A stretch of 64,000 bases of DNA from Lentzea guizhouensis (GCF_001701025.1 NZ_CP016793.1:4774001-4838000), one strand, 5' to 3'; positions 34,092 through 43,033 are shown, counted from the first letter of the stretch. The notes: a model not told the origin generated them from the letters alone. Made by a program: numbers and translations.

Positions 34092-36254
34092 TCAACGGCG
34101 CGTGGCTCTCAACAGGGCCGTTGGGTCACACGCGGCCAAATGGTCGCGCACGACGACGTGGGTGAAGCGGTACTCCCCGTCCACCCGCGTGAGCAGCAGC
34201 CGATCCTCGGCGAGGTGCAGCAAAGCCTTGCGCCGGAACGACAACTCGCCCAGCGCCAGAGGTCGGGTGAGTCCTTCCGCCGCCCACTCGGCGAGCGCGT
34301 CGAACGGCCAGAGGTAGTCGCGGGCGGCGACCGGCGTCACCATCAGCCCGATGGCAACGCCCAGCGCGGAACCCCACGAGCCGAACGACGCGATGCCACC
34401 CAGCAAACCCACCGCACCGAACAACGGCACCGCCGGTTGCACCCACCACGGGCGGCCGAGCCGCATGCGTTGGTGCTGCCCCGGACGCACCGTCCGCCAC
34501 ACCCGTCCCACGGCCGCCGCGAACACGCCACCCGCAACGCCTGCGGAGAAACCGAGCCCCATGCCGGCCATCACCGAATACGGTTCGACCCACACCATGG
34601 AAACGCCGGGCGCGACGGCGATCAGGATCGACCACGCCACGGGTGCATCGCCGGGAACGAAGCCCAACGCCAAGAAGAATGCCGTCACCACCACGAACAC
34701 GTACGCGACGAAGTAAGGCCATTGCGTTCCGATCCCGCCGAGCCACAAACCGACGAAACCGACCAACAAGCCCATGAGCAGACCGGCCAGGAAACCCATG
34801 CCGGCGGTTATCAGACCGTGCGCGCGCCCAGGCGGATGGAACACGTGCGGCAGCTTGTTCACCCACAGCAGCAACAGCGAAGCCGACACCACGAATGCCA
34901 ACGCGGACCAGAACCCGAGCTGCAGGCCGGTCATGAACGTCACCGCACACATCCCACCGGCCAGTGCGGCAGGCACAGCGCGAACGAACAACAACCACAG
35001 CGGACGCGTCGGCAGCAGCGGGAGCCACGCACGGCGGTGTGGCAGGTGCACGGGCGCACCGAGGTCCGGTCTGCCCAGCCGGGCGAGGAACTTGAGGGCG
35101 CGGATCGTGGGACCGGCTCCGCGTTGACCGGAGAGCCGTTCCACGACGAAGGAGCCGACGAGATCGGTGCCGACCACGTCGACCTGCTTGTCGAGGTGCG
35201 TCAACGCGAGGAGGTTCAACGCCAGCGGTGACGTCAGCCGTTCCCAGACCTCCGGCGTCAGCGCGGCCTCCAGGCTGTCGAGCCGGGGGCTGACCGACGC
35301 GATGTACTCCAGCACCTCGCCGCGGGACAGGGGCTCGATGTGAGCGGACGGCAGGTTCTCGATCGGTCCGGTCGAGGTCACGACCGAGGCGAACGGCGCC
35401 AGTTCGGACTCGCAGTGCTCGCGGTCGACGCGCGGTACCTCGTCGAGCCCGTCGATCAGCACGGCCACCCGGCCGCGGCGCAGCCAGATCGTGCCGGCCG
35501 AGCGGCTGATGCCGTAGCGGCGGTTCATCTCCCGCAGCAGCCACGCGGTGAACTCGGTGGGCTTGCGCGAGCCGTACGGCCGCCAGGTCGCGAGGTCGAC
35601 GACGACCGGGATGGGCGCGTCGGGGTCGTTGCGCGCTCGTTCCACCAGCATCAGGCAGAGTTCGCGCAGCAACGTCGACCGCCCGCTGCCGACCGGGCCG
35701 ACGAGCACCATCGTGTGCCCGAGCCGGTCGTACATCGCCGGCAGGTCTGTGGAGGAGATCTCGTCACCGTCGGCCCGCACGGACAGCTTGGGCTGACGCA
35801 GCACACCGAGCTTGATCTGGGTCTGCGCGGCCAGTGATGACGCGAGCAGCGTTTTCACCCGCGACTCGACCCGGCTCAGCGCCGACGAACGGCTGGAGGT
35901 CTCGTGGCCGCGAACCCGTTCCCAGATCGCCAAGATCGCTGCGACCAGCACGATCGTGCCCACCGCCGGCCACAGCCAGCGCCCGAACTCGCCGAGGAAC
36001 TCCGGCGCGGCGCCGCCGGTGCTCACGCTGATCGCCGCCGGGAGCAGCAGGAGCACGGTGACCAGGCACAACCCGGCTAACGCGGTGAGCCGTGCCGCCC
36101 TCGTCACCCCGCTCGGATCCACCTTCACCTCCGCGATCCCGGCGAACGACGGTAACCGGGTCGCCGGGATCGCGGAAGTGACCGGGCCGCGTTGCCGAGG
36201 AGTCGGCGCGTCCGGTGGTTTCGGGTGGTGATCGACGCGCGCGCCGGTGGACAC
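34092..36254 (-). CDS. NACHT-like NTPase with membrane domain and variant Walker A
   Basis: The 720-residue protein has two N-terminal helices (about 50-105), then a nucleotide-binding part (about 150-340) and a C-terminal region of about eight membrane helices (about 410-640), ending in a soluble segment with RVDGEYRFTHVVVRDHLA. Walker A reads GPVGSGRST, with Arg where the invariant Lys should be, while Walker B VAVLIDGLDEVP is intact. The WEDVFFL-like sensor block includes TSPLALNLLALTHL. NACHT-type STAND proteins act as sensors in defence or signalling. Its single-gene setting gives no partner. Confidence 0.82.
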   Translation of the reverse strand: MSTGARVDHHPKPPDAPTPRQRGPVTSAIPATRLPSFAGIAEVKVDPSGVTRAARLTALAGLCLVTVLLLLPAAISVSTGGAAPEFLGEFGRWLWPAVGTIVLVAAILAIWERVRGHETSSRSSALSRVESRVKTLLASSLAAQTQIKLGVLRQPKLSVRADGDEISSTDLPAMYDRLGHTMVLVGPVGSGRSTLLRELCLMLVERARNDPDAPIPVVVDLATWRPYGSRKPTEFTAWLLREMNRRYGISRSAGTIWLRRGRVAVLIDGLDEVPRVDREHCESELAPFASVVTSTGPIENLPSAHIEPLSRGEVLEYIASVSPRLDSLEAALTPEVWERLTSPLALNLLALTHLDKQVDVVGTDLVGSFVVERLSGQRGAGPTIRALKFLARLGRPDLGAPVHLPHRRAWLPLLPTRPLWLLFVRAVPAALAGGMCAVTFMTGLQLGFWSALAFVVSASLLLLWVNKLPHVFHPPGRAHGLITAGMGFLAGLLMGLLVGFVGLWLGGIGTQWPYFVAYVFVVVTAFFLALGFVPGDAPVAWSILIAVAPGVSMVWVEPYSVMAGMGLGFSAGVAGGVFAAAVGRVWRTVRPGQHQRMRLGRPWWVQPAVPLFGAVGLLGGIASFGSWGSALGVAIGLMVTPVAARDYLWPFDALAEWAAEGLTRPLALGELSFRRKALLHLAEDRLLLTRVDGEYRFTHVVVRDHLAACDPTALLRATRR

Positions 36255-36378
36255 CGATGGTCCATTCCTGCGTAACCCACACGCGCCTCAACCGTCCGAG
36301 TCGCCTCGGACATCCACACCGGGTGACTCCCGCCGACGTGCGGGTGGAACGCACGCCGACGGGGTGGTCAGCCTTGGA

Positions 36379-36567
36379 TCACTGCTGGTCGCCGAACTTC
36401 CGGAGACCGTCCTTGAGCTTGTCCTCACCCTGGTCGATGTGCTCGCTGTGCTTGCCGCCGGTCTTCTCGTCGGCGAACTGCCCCGCGCGCTCCACACCCT
36501 GGTCGACCTTGTCACCGTGCTGACCGATGAGGTCCTTGGCCTTGTTCTTCAACTCGTCGAAGCCCAT
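36379..36567 (-). CDS. MT0933-like small antitoxin-family protein
   Basis: The 62-residue, highly charged helical protein has FDELKNKAKDLIGQHGDKVDQG, FADEKTGGKHSEHIDQGEDKLKD. This is the pattern of the MT0933 antitoxin family (Rv0909 in Mycobacterium tuberculosis). No SRPBCC-type toxin (Rv0910-like) gene is adjacent, so it is either solitary or paired elsewhere. A stress-related role is also possible since these proteins resemble CsbD-type helices. The ATG follows AGGGAGGTGATG at 36567. Confidence 0.82.
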   Translation of the reverse strand: MGFDELKNKAKDLIGQHGDKVDQGVERAGQFADEKTGGKHSEHIDQGEDKLKDGLRKFGDQQ

Positions 36568-36757
36568 GACTTCATCACCTCCCTATGGAGTTCGGGTACC
36601 CGGTCCGGCGCCCGGCAACCGTCACTGGATCGAGTGAAGTGCGGCCATCGGCTCACCCTCCACATCGGACGGCTGCGGCAGCCCACTGCCCAGCGCGACC
36701 AGCTGAGTGATCCGTTAACCCTTGCCGCGCTGCCGCCGGCTCCACTAGGAAGCGCGC

Positions 36758-37453
36758 ATGAGGCGAATCGCAGCTGGGCTGGCAGTGGCGGCGCTTGCCG
36801 CCGGCTTCATCACGACCGGCACCGCGTCCGCGCAGCAAGAGCTGACCAGGCCTGACTGCGGCTACACCGTGACGCCGGACGAACCTCCCGCTCGTCCGGT
36901 GTCCGTGCCGCGCGACCCCTGGTTCACCAAGGGCAAGGTGCTGGTCAAGATCAAGACCAGCCAGGGCGACCTGCCGCTCGTGCTCGACCGCACCAAGGCG
37001 CCGTGCACCGCGCACAGCTTCATCCACCTGGCACACCGCGGCTTCTACAACAGCACCGAGTGCCACCGCCTCACCGCGTACCCGACGCTCAAGGTGCTGC
37101 AGTGCGGTGACCCGTCGGGCACCAGCGAGGGCGGCCCCGGGTATCGGTACAAGGACGAGCTGCCGACCGACCTGCAGCCCGCGCCGAACGACCCGACCGG
37201 CGAGCGCCGCATCTACCCGCGCGGCACGCTCGCGATGGCCAACGCCGGCCCCGACACCAACGGCTCGCAGTTCTTCCTGGTGCAGTCCGACTCGGTCCTG
37301 CGCCCGAACTACACCGTGTTCGGGCAGATCCTGCCCGAGGGCATGAAGACGCTCGACAAGATCGCGGCGGGCGGCATCGCGGGGGAGAACCCGCTGGACG
37401 GCGCCCCGGTCGTCAAGTCCGAGCTGAAGTGGGTGCTCCCGCTCGGGATCTGA
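36758..37453 (+). CDS. Secreted cyclophilin-type peptidyl-prolyl isomerase
   Basis: The 231-residue precursor has a signal peptide ending at TASAQQE. The cyclophilin domain has FIHLAHRGFYNSTECHRLTA, GGPGYRYKDEL, ANAGPDTNGSQFFLVQSD, and FGQILPEGMKTLDKIAAGG; the catalytic Arg of the usual FHRI motif is kept as CHRL, the Phe-His of the active site as NGSQFF. It would speed proline isomerisation during folding of exported proteins. The start is an ATG at 36758. Two Cys near residues 35 and 82 could form a disulfide. Downstream and convergent is the TetR gene, 5 bases apart. Confidence 0.9.
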   Translation: MRRIAAGLAVAALAAGFITTGTASAQQELTRPDCGYTVTPDEPPARPVSVPRDPWFTKGKVLVKIKTSQGDLPLVLDRTKAPCTAHSFIHLAHRGFYNSTECHRLTAYPTLKVLQCGDPSGTSEGGPGYRYKDELPTDLQPAPNDPTGERRIYPRGTLAMANAGPDTNGSQFFLVQSDSVLRPNYTVFGQILPEGMKTLDKIAAGGIAGENPLDGAPVVKSELKWVLPLGI

Positions 37454-37458
37454 CCCCG

Positions 37459-38058
37459 TCAGGCCCCGGAGCGCGCCCAGCCCGACAACGCGCCGTAGAA
37501 CGCGTCCGAGAGCCGCCGGACCACCTGCTCGTCAGGTAGTCCGGCGGCTTTCTTCAGGTCGAGGATCTCCCGGGGGTCGAACAGCGCGTTGAGCAGGAAC
37601 CGCCCGACCGGCAGCAACGGGTCCGGCAGCTCCAGTTCGATCAACACCCCGCGCACCGCCCTGTCCCACGCCCGGCACGAGAGCGCGGCCGCGGCGTCGG
37701 AGGTGCGCAGCCGTTCCAGGAACCCCCGCTGCGACCAGAACCGCACGATCACCGGACCGTGCACGCCCTGCATCCGCACCCAGCACGACACCTGGTGCTC
37801 GAACAACTCCTTGCCGGTCTTGCGCGACCGTTCGCCGTGCTCGACCAACGACGCCATGACGTCCTCGTGGTAGGCGACGACAAGCGCCTCCACGGACGGG
37901 AAGTGCCGATATGCCGTCGCCTGCGACAGGGACGCCTTCTGCGCGATGGACTGCATCGTCGCCGTAGCTGGCTCATCCCGCAGAACGTGCGTGGCCGCGT
38001 CCAGCAATCGCTTGCGGTTGCGGCGCGCGTCACTGCGGCTGTTCGTGTCCTCTGGCAG
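37459..38058 (-). CDS. TetR-family regulator with probable CTG start
   Basis: The protein is a TetR regulator with its DNA-binding part reading RRNRKRLLDAATHVLRD, MQSIAQKASLSQATAYRHFPSVEALVVAY. No ATG, GTG or TTG is available in frame within 20 codons before the helix-turn-helix. A CTG at 38058 lies 5 bases after a strong GGGGAGG, giving 199 residues. The frame stays open far upstream through the acyl-CoA dehydrogenase gene on the same strand. It lies 56 bases downstream of that gene, and a nested palindrome sits over its start region. It probably regulates the glutaryl-CoA pathway genes next to it. Confidence 0.8.
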   Translation of the reverse strand: MPEDTNSRSDARRNRKRLLDAATHVLRDEPATATMQSIAQKASLSQATAYRHFPSVEALVVAYHEDVMASLVEHGERSRKTGKELFEHQVSCWVRMQGVHGPVIVRFWSQRGFLERLRTSDAAAALSCRAWDRAVRGVLIELELPDPLLPVGRFLLNALFDPREILDLKKAAGLPDEQVVRRLSDAFYGALSGWARSGA

Positions 38059-38096
38059 GACGTCCTCCCCATGAACGTCGTTCGACGAACTGCCAG
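38052..38096 (-). promoter_or_regulatory. Nested palindromes at the tetR start, operator candidate
   Basis: CTGGCA (38052-38057) and TGCCAG (38091-38096) flank two overlapping palindromes, GAACG-T-CGTTC (38073-38083) and GTTCG-A-CGAAC (38080-38090). The arrangement is what one expects of a TetR operator and sits directly over the ribosome-binding site (GGGGAGG, 38064-38070), so autoregulation is likely. Confidence 0.55.
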
Positions 38097-38114
38097 TGCA
38101 GGATAGGGCGGAGA

Positions 38115-39275
38115 TCAGCGGAATGCGGCGATTCCGGTCAACGCGTGGCCGATGGATAGCAGGTGGATGTCGGAGGTGCCCTCGTAGGTCAGCACCGACT
38201 CGAGGTTGTTGGCGTGCCGCAGGGGTGAGTACTCCAGCGAGATGCCGTTCGCGCCGAGCACCGTCCTGCTCTCCCGCGCGATCGCGATGGCCGCCTCGAC
38301 GTTGTTGAGCTTGCCGACGCTGATCTGCTCCGGTTTGAGCCTGCCCTCCTCCTTGAGCCTCGCGAGGTGCAACGCCAGCAGCATCGCGTTGCCGACCTGC
38401 ACCGACATCGTCGCCAGCTTGCGCTGGGTCAGCTGGAACGCCGCGATCGGCTGGTCGAACTGGATCCGGGTGCCGGCGTAGTCGAGCGCGGTCCGCACGC
38501 AGTCCCTGGCCGCACCCACCGCCCCGAACACGATCCCGAACCTGGCCTCGTTCAGGCACGACAGCGGCGCGCCCAGCGACGTCGCCTCCGGCAACCGGGC
38601 GCTGTCCGGGAGTCGCACGTCCTCCAGGACCAGCTCGGACGTCACGGACGCGCGCATCGACAGCTTGTGCTTGATGTCCCGCGTCGTGAACCCCGGCGTG
38701 CCGCGCGGCACGAGGAACCCGCGGATCCCGTCCTCGGTCTGCGCCCACACGGTCGCGACGTCGGCCAGCCCGCCGTTCGTGATCCACGTCTTCGTGCCGT
38801 TGAGCACCCAGTCCGAGCCGTCGCGGACCGCCCGCGTCCGCATGCCCTTCGGGTTCGAGCCGTGGTCGGGCTCGGTCAGCCCGAAGCAGCCGATCGCCTG
38901 TCCGGAGGCGAGCCTCGGCAGCCACTCCTGCTTCTGCTCCTCCGACCCGTACCTCCAGATCGAGAACATCGACAGCGAACCCTGCACCGACACGAAGCTG
39001 CGGATGCCGCTGTCCACGGCCTCCAGCTCCAGGCACGCGAGCCCGTACGCCAACGCCGACGTGCCCGCGCACCCGTAGCCCTCCAGGTGCATGCCGAGAA
39101 CGCCGAGCTGGCCCAGCTCCTGGGCGAGCTCGCGGGGCAGGACGCCCTCCTCGAACCAGCCGGCGACGTGCGGCCGGACGTGGTCGGCCAGGAACGCCGC
39201 GACGGTGGCCTGGATGTCGCGCTCCTCGTCGCTCAGCAACGACGGGATGTCCAGCAACTGCAACGGGTCCTGCAC
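38115..39275 (-). CDS. Glutaryl-CoA dehydrogenase-like acyl-CoA dehydrogenase
   Basis: The 386-residue flavoprotein matches the glutaryl-CoA dehydrogenase subgroup: GIRSFVSVQGSLSMFSIWRYGSEEQKQEWLP carries the Arg and Ser that hold the glutaryl carboxylate, CFGLTEPDHGSNPKGM binds FAD, and TYEGTSDIHLLSIGHALTG holds the catalytic Glu. It would oxidise and decarboxylate glutaryl-CoA to crotonyl-CoA. It starts one base after the CoA-transferase gene ends, in a run that also includes an amino-acid dehydrogenase. Isobutyryl or other short-chain acyl-CoAs are less likely given the Arg motif. Confidence 0.9.
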   Translation of the reverse strand: MQDPLQLLDIPSLLSDEERDIQATVAAFLADHVRPHVAGWFEEGVLPRELAQELGQLGVLGMHLEGYGCAGTSALAYGLACLELEAVDSGIRSFVSVQGSLSMFSIWRYGSEEQKQEWLPRLASGQAIGCFGLTEPDHGSNPKGMRTRAVRDGSDWVLNGTKTWITNGGLADVATVWAQTEDGIRGFLVPRGTPGFTTRDIKHKLSMRASVTSELVLEDVRLPDSARLPEATSLGAPLSCLNEARFGIVFGAVGAARDCVRTALDYAGTRIQFDQPIAAFQLTQRKLATMSVQVGNAMLLALHLARLKEEGRLKPEQISVGKLNNVEAAIAIARESRTVLGANGISLEYSPLRHANNLESVLTYEGTSDIHLLSIGHALTGIAAFR

Positions 39276-39276
39276 T

Positions 39277-40356
39277 TCACTGCTCCAGCTTCGGTGGGCG
39301 CAGCCGGTAGCTCACCGGCGTGCGCGACAGGCGGATGGGGTTCGCGACGAGCGTCATGCCGTCGATCGTCGCGGTCGGGTTCAGGTCGAGCGACTCGGCC
39401 AACGCGAACGCGTGCGCGATGTCGTTGACCGGACCGCACGGAACGCCGAGCGGCGTCAGGGTCTCGAACCAGTGCTGGGCCGGGCGCGCCCGCAACCGTT
39501 GTGCGAGCACGTCGAACAACGCGTCCACGTGCGCCACCCGGTCGGGGTTCGCCGCGAACCGCGGATCGGTCGCGAGCTCCGGCACGTCCAGCACCGAGCA
39601 CAACCGGCGGAACTGCCGGTCGTTGCCCACCGCGAGCACGATCGGCTGGTCGGCCGTCGGGAACACCTCGTACGGCGCGATCGACGGGTGCCGGTTGCCC
39701 ATCGGCTCCGGGATCGAACCGGCCAGCGTGAAGCCCGCGCTCTGGTTCACCATGCTGGACAACAACACCGACAACAGGTCGAGCTCGACCCGCTGCCCGA
39801 GCCCGGTCTGCTCGCGGTGCCGCAGCGCCGCGAGGATGCCCACGCAGGCGTGCAACCCGGTCAGGACGTCGACCAGCGCCACACCGGTCTTCACCGGTGC
39901 GCCGTCACCGGTCACGCTCATCAACCCACCCACGGCCTGCACCAGCAGGTCGTAGCCGGGCAGGTCGGCACCCTTGCCGGAGCCGAACCCGGAGATCGAG
40001 CAGTAGACCAGGTCGTCGCGTCCCAGCGACTCGTGGTCCAGCCCGAACTTCTCCATCGTGCCGGGCTTGAAGTTCTCCACCACGACATCGGCGCGCGCGA
40101 TCAGCTCCCGCGCCTGCTCCCGGCCCGCCCCGGTGCGCAGGTCGATCTGCACGGACGTCTTGTTCCTGTTGACGGACAAGAAGTACGTGGCCTCGCCCTC
40201 GTGGTGCGGCGGCCCCCACGTACGGGTCTCGTCACCACGGCCGGGCTGTTCGACCTTGATCACCTCGGCGCCCAGGTCACCGAGCACCATGGTTGCGTAG
40301 GGTGCGGCCAGCACCCTGCTGAAGTCCGCGATCACCACCCCTTCGAGCGAGCTCAT
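39277..40356 (-). CDS. CaiB/BaiF-type CoA-transferase, probable glutarate transferase
   Basis: The 359-residue class III CoA-transferase begins SSLEGVVIADFSRVLAAPYATMVLGDLGAEVIKVE with the family motif FSRVLAAPYA and the catalytic Asp in GYDLLVQAVGG. It would transfer CoA from succinyl-CoA or another donor to glutarate, as in human SUGCT, feeding the glutaryl-CoA dehydrogenase downstream. ATG 40356 overlaps the stop of the amino-acid dehydrogenase (ATGA). Other class III enzymes act on formyl-CoA, carnitine or oxalate, so the substrate is an inference from the neighbour. Confidence 0.87.
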   Translation of the reverse strand: MSSLEGVVIADFSRVLAAPYATMVLGDLGAEVIKVEQPGRGDETRTWGPPHHEGEATYFLSVNRNKTSVQIDLRTGAGREQARELIARADVVVENFKPGTMEKFGLDHESLGRDDLVYCSISGFGSGKGADLPGYDLLVQAVGGLMSVTGDGAPVKTGVALVDVLTGLHACVGILAALRHREQTGLGQRVELDLLSVLLSSMVNQSAGFTLAGSIPEPMGNRHPSIAPYEVFPTADQPIVLAVGNDRQFRRLCSVLDVPELATDPRFAANPDRVAHVDALFDVLAQRLRARPAQHWFETLTPLGVPCGPVNDIAHAFALAESLDLNPTATIDGMTLVANPIRLSRTPVSYRLRPPKLEQ

Positions 40357-41477
40357 GCGACCCGCCCCCGCAGCTTCATCGCCGCGAGCACGCGGTCCTG
40401 TGCCAGTTCTCTTGCGGCCACATGTGGTGTCGTGCCCCGGTTGCGCGCCTCGACGAGCACGTGCGCCGCGTTGGCGCGCAGCTTCGCCGACACCGCGTCC
40501 AGCACCGTCGCGGGGTTCACCGGGAACGGCGAGTACCGCGCGTCCATCCCGAACGCCGCCGCGACCACGCCACCGGCGTTCGCGATGAAGTCCGGCACCA
40601 CCGTGATCCCGCGGGCGGCCAGCACCTCTTGTGCCGCAACGGAAGTGGGCAGGTTCGCCCCCTCGACCACCAGCGCGGTGTCGAGCTCCTTCGCGAGATC
40701 GGCGCCGATGACGTCCTGCAACGCCGCCGGCACCAGCACGTCGCACGGGACCCGCAGCTCGGCGCCGAGCACCTGGACGGCACCCGACCCGTACTCCCGC
40801 ACCACGAGGTCGCCGAACTCCGCACGCAGTCGCAACAACCGTGCGACATCAAGGCCATCGGCATCCACCACCGCGCCGTGAACCGACGAGACGGCAACGA
40901 CGATCGCGCCCAGTTCGGCGAACCGCTTCGCTGCCGCTGCACCCACCGCGCCGAAGCCCTGGATCGCGACCCTCTTGCCGCGCAGGGACATCAGCTCGTC
41001 CGCCACCTCGGCCACACCGAACCCGGTGACGCCCAGCTCGTCGTACGGCAAGCCGCCGAGCTGAGCCGGTGCGCCCATCATAGCGCCGCGGTCCGACAGT
41101 TCGTCCTGGACGATCGCCGCGTCCCGTTCGGTGAGGCCCATGTCGAGCCCGAGCACGTACTCGCGCGGCACCTCGTTCGACAGCTTGCGCGCGAAGGCCC
41201 GCAGCGCCGCTTCCTTGCCGGGAGAAGCGGGATCGAACCGGATGCCGGCCTTCGCGCCACCGAAGAAGAGGTCCACCCCGGCCCACTTCCACGTCATCAC
41301 CCGCGCCAGCCGCGCGATCTCCGCGACCGTCACGCCGGGACTCATCCGCGTGCCGCCCTTGCCCATGCCGCGCGCGGTGTTGTCGATGACCAGCACGCCC
41401 TTCATGCCGGTGCGCCGGTCCGACACCGCGACGACCTTCTCAGGCCCCCACTCGTCCATGAGCTGGAGAACGTCCAT
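40353..41477 (-). CDS. Glu/Leu/Phe/Val-type amino-acid dehydrogenase
   Basis: The 374-residue NAD(P)-dependent enzyme has the ELFV_dehydrog pattern: GGTRMSPGVTVAEIARLARVMTWKWA, the catalytic Lys in GGAKAGIRFDP, and VPREYVLGLDMGL. The Rossmann part has VAIQGFGAVGAAAAKR. It deaminates amino acids such as glutamate, leucine or valine; a role on 2-aminoadipate would suit the operon. It overlaps the CoA-transferase start and is 27 bases after the FAD oxidoreductase. No ribosome-binding site oddity was noticed. The substrate is not certain from sequence. Confidence 0.88.
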   Translation of the reverse strand: MDVLQLMDEWGPEKVVAVSDRRTGMKGVLVIDNTARGMGKGGTRMSPGVTVAEIARLARVMTWKWAGVDLFFGGAKAGIRFDPASPGKEAALRAFARKLSNEVPREYVLGLDMGLTERDAAIVQDELSDRGAMMGAPAQLGGLPYDELGVTGFGVAEVADELMSLRGKRVAIQGFGAVGAAAAKRFAELGAIVVAVSSVHGAVVDADGLDVARLLRLRAEFGDLVVREYGSGAVQVLGAELRVPCDVLVPAALQDVIGADLAKELDTALVVEGANLPTSVAAQEVLAARGITVVPDFIANAGGVVAAAFGMDARYSPFPVNPATVLDAVSAKLRANAAHVLVEARNRGTTPHVAARELAQDRVLAAMKLRGRVA

Positions 41478-41504
41478 CGCACTTCCCTCACACCCGGTTG
41501 AGTC

Positions 41505-42674
41505 TCACACGCAGTTGAGCTCCGGCCGCGCCCGGTCGGCCGCGAACCTGGAGACGTCCAGACTGGACACGTCGAGGAAGGGCTCGCGGTCCAGCACGAG
41601 GTCTCGCACGACCTCGCCGACCGCGGGACCCTGCAGGAACCCGTGCCCGGAGAACCCGGTGGCGTAGAAGAACCGGCCGGCGCTCGCCGCCTGGCCGATC
41701 AACGCGTTGTGGTCCGGCGTCACCTCGTACAGCCCGGCCCACCCGTTGCGCACGCCGACATCGAGCAGCCTGGGCGCACGCCGGCCGATCGCCTCGGTGA
41801 GGCGCGGCAGCCACGCGTCGGACATCTCCAGCTCGAACCCCGGCGTCTCGTCCGGGTCGGACATGCCGAACAGCAGCCCGCGGCCCTCGCGGTGGAAGTA
41901 GAAGGTGGTGCCGAAGTCGATGGTGAAGGGAACCACCCGATCGAGTAGTTCCGGCATGGGCGCGGTGAACATGACCTGCCGCCGCAGGGGAGAAACCGGC
42001 AGGTCAACGCCCACCATCTCGCCGATCGACCGCGACCACGCACCCGCCGCGCAGACCACGGTGCCGGTCGAAATCCGGCCGCGGCCGGTTTCGACGTCAA
42101 AACTGTCGGACCCGGCCCCTACTATCGATCGCACGGCAGTTCTGGTGCAGAAACGGGCCCCCATCCGGCGGGCAGCGGTGGCATAGCCGAGGACGACGGA
42201 CTCGGGCGTGCAGTGTCCGTCTTCCGGCGAGAAGGTCGCCGCGAGCAGACCGTCCGTTTCGACCAATGGCGACATCCGCCGGGCTTCCTCGACCGACAGC
42301 ATTCGGCTCGGCACGCCGAGGGAGTTCTGCAGTTCGACGTTGCGCTCGAACGCCGTCACGTGTTCGGCGGAAGAGAGGAGGAACAGGTAGCCGACCCGGT
42401 GCAGATCGATCTCCTGCCCGGGCCGCTGCGGAAAGCGCTGGAACGCTTCGAGAGACCGAGCACCGAGCCTGATGTTGAGCTCGTCGGAGAACTGGGCGCG
42501 CACCCCGCCTGCAGCCTTGCAGGTGGAGCCGGAGCCCAGGTCGTCCCTCTCCACGACGACGACATCGCGGACGCCCGCCTCGGCGAGGTGGAAGGCAATG
42601 GACGTGCCGATCACCCCGCCACCGATGATGACCACCTCGGCCCGCGTTGGGAGCTCCACCGGGGTGGGTGTCAT
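41505..42674 (-). CDS. FAD-dependent amine oxidoreductase of the DAO family
   Basis: The 389-residue flavoenzyme begins AEVVIIGGGVIGTSIAFHLAEAG, the dinucleotide-binding motif, followed by VVERDDLGSGSTCKAAGGVRAQFSDELNIRLG and a C-terminal GFSGHGFLQGPAVGEV. It belongs with sarcosine oxidase-type amine oxidases. In its operon it could oxidise L-pipecolate to piperideine-6-carboxylate or a related secondary amine; that is inference. ATG 42674 follows GGAGGCCTGCC. An intergenic region of 359 bases separates it from the aldehyde dehydrogenase gene. Confidence 0.85.
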   Translation of the reverse strand: MTPTPVELPTRAEVVIIGGGVIGTSIAFHLAEAGVRDVVVVERDDLGSGSTCKAAGGVRAQFSDELNIRLGARSLEAFQRFPQRPGQEIDLHRVGYLFLLSSAEHVTAFERNVELQNSLGVPSRMLSVEEARRMSPLVETDGLLAATFSPEDGHCTPESVVLGYATAARRMGARFCTRTAVRSIVGAGSDSFDVETGRGRISTGTVVCAAGAWSRSIGEMVGVDLPVSPLRRQVMFTAPMPELLDRVVPFTIDFGTTFYFHREGRGLLFGMSDPDETPGFELEMSDAWLPRLTEAIGRRAPRLLDVGVRNGWAGLYEVTPDHNALIGQAASAGRFFYATGFSGHGFLQGPAVGEVVRDLVLDREPFLDVSSLDVSRFAADRARPELNCV

Positions 42675-43033
42675 GGCAGGCCTCCGATCTCGTGGTGCCG
42701 CGACGGCACAGCGGACATCGCCCCCGGCGACATGCCACCGGGGCGCCGCGCAGGTGTCGCAGAGCGCGGCCTCGGCGAGTCGCCGACCGCCCCGCCGTGG
42801 GCGGCCGCGGGACCGGTTCGGTGGTGGTCGATCGAGGCGCAGCTCAAGGCAGGCCTCCCCTTGCGCGGTACCGCGCCGGTCCCGGGAGCGTCGGCCGGAG
42901 CGAGTCGCGGGACACCCGCTGCACCGGTGCAGCGGGAGCCGGGCTCGCCGAGGCACGAGACGTCCCGCCACCGGCAGCGACAGCACCGGCCAGGCTCCCG
43001 GCAGCACCGGGCCGCCTGGTGGAGCCGGCTTCG
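42675..43033. other. Intergenic region with a 22-bp perfect palindrome
   Basis: This 359-base stretch between the aldehyde dehydrogenase and FAD oxidoreductase genes has no gene I can support. It holds a perfect palindrome with arms CCCGCTGCACC (42915-42925) and GGTGCAGCGGG (42926-42936), which has no loop and so is better suited to protein binding than to termination, though it may do either. It should contain the promoter of the FAD oxidoreductase operon. Confidence 0.55.

Noticed and set aside
42675..43007. N-terminal extension of the FAD oxidoreductase to an ATG-like start near 43007
   Set aside because: The extra residues are Arg and Pro-rich with no fold. The ATG at 42674 has a strong ribosome-binding site and begins just before the FAD-binding motif.
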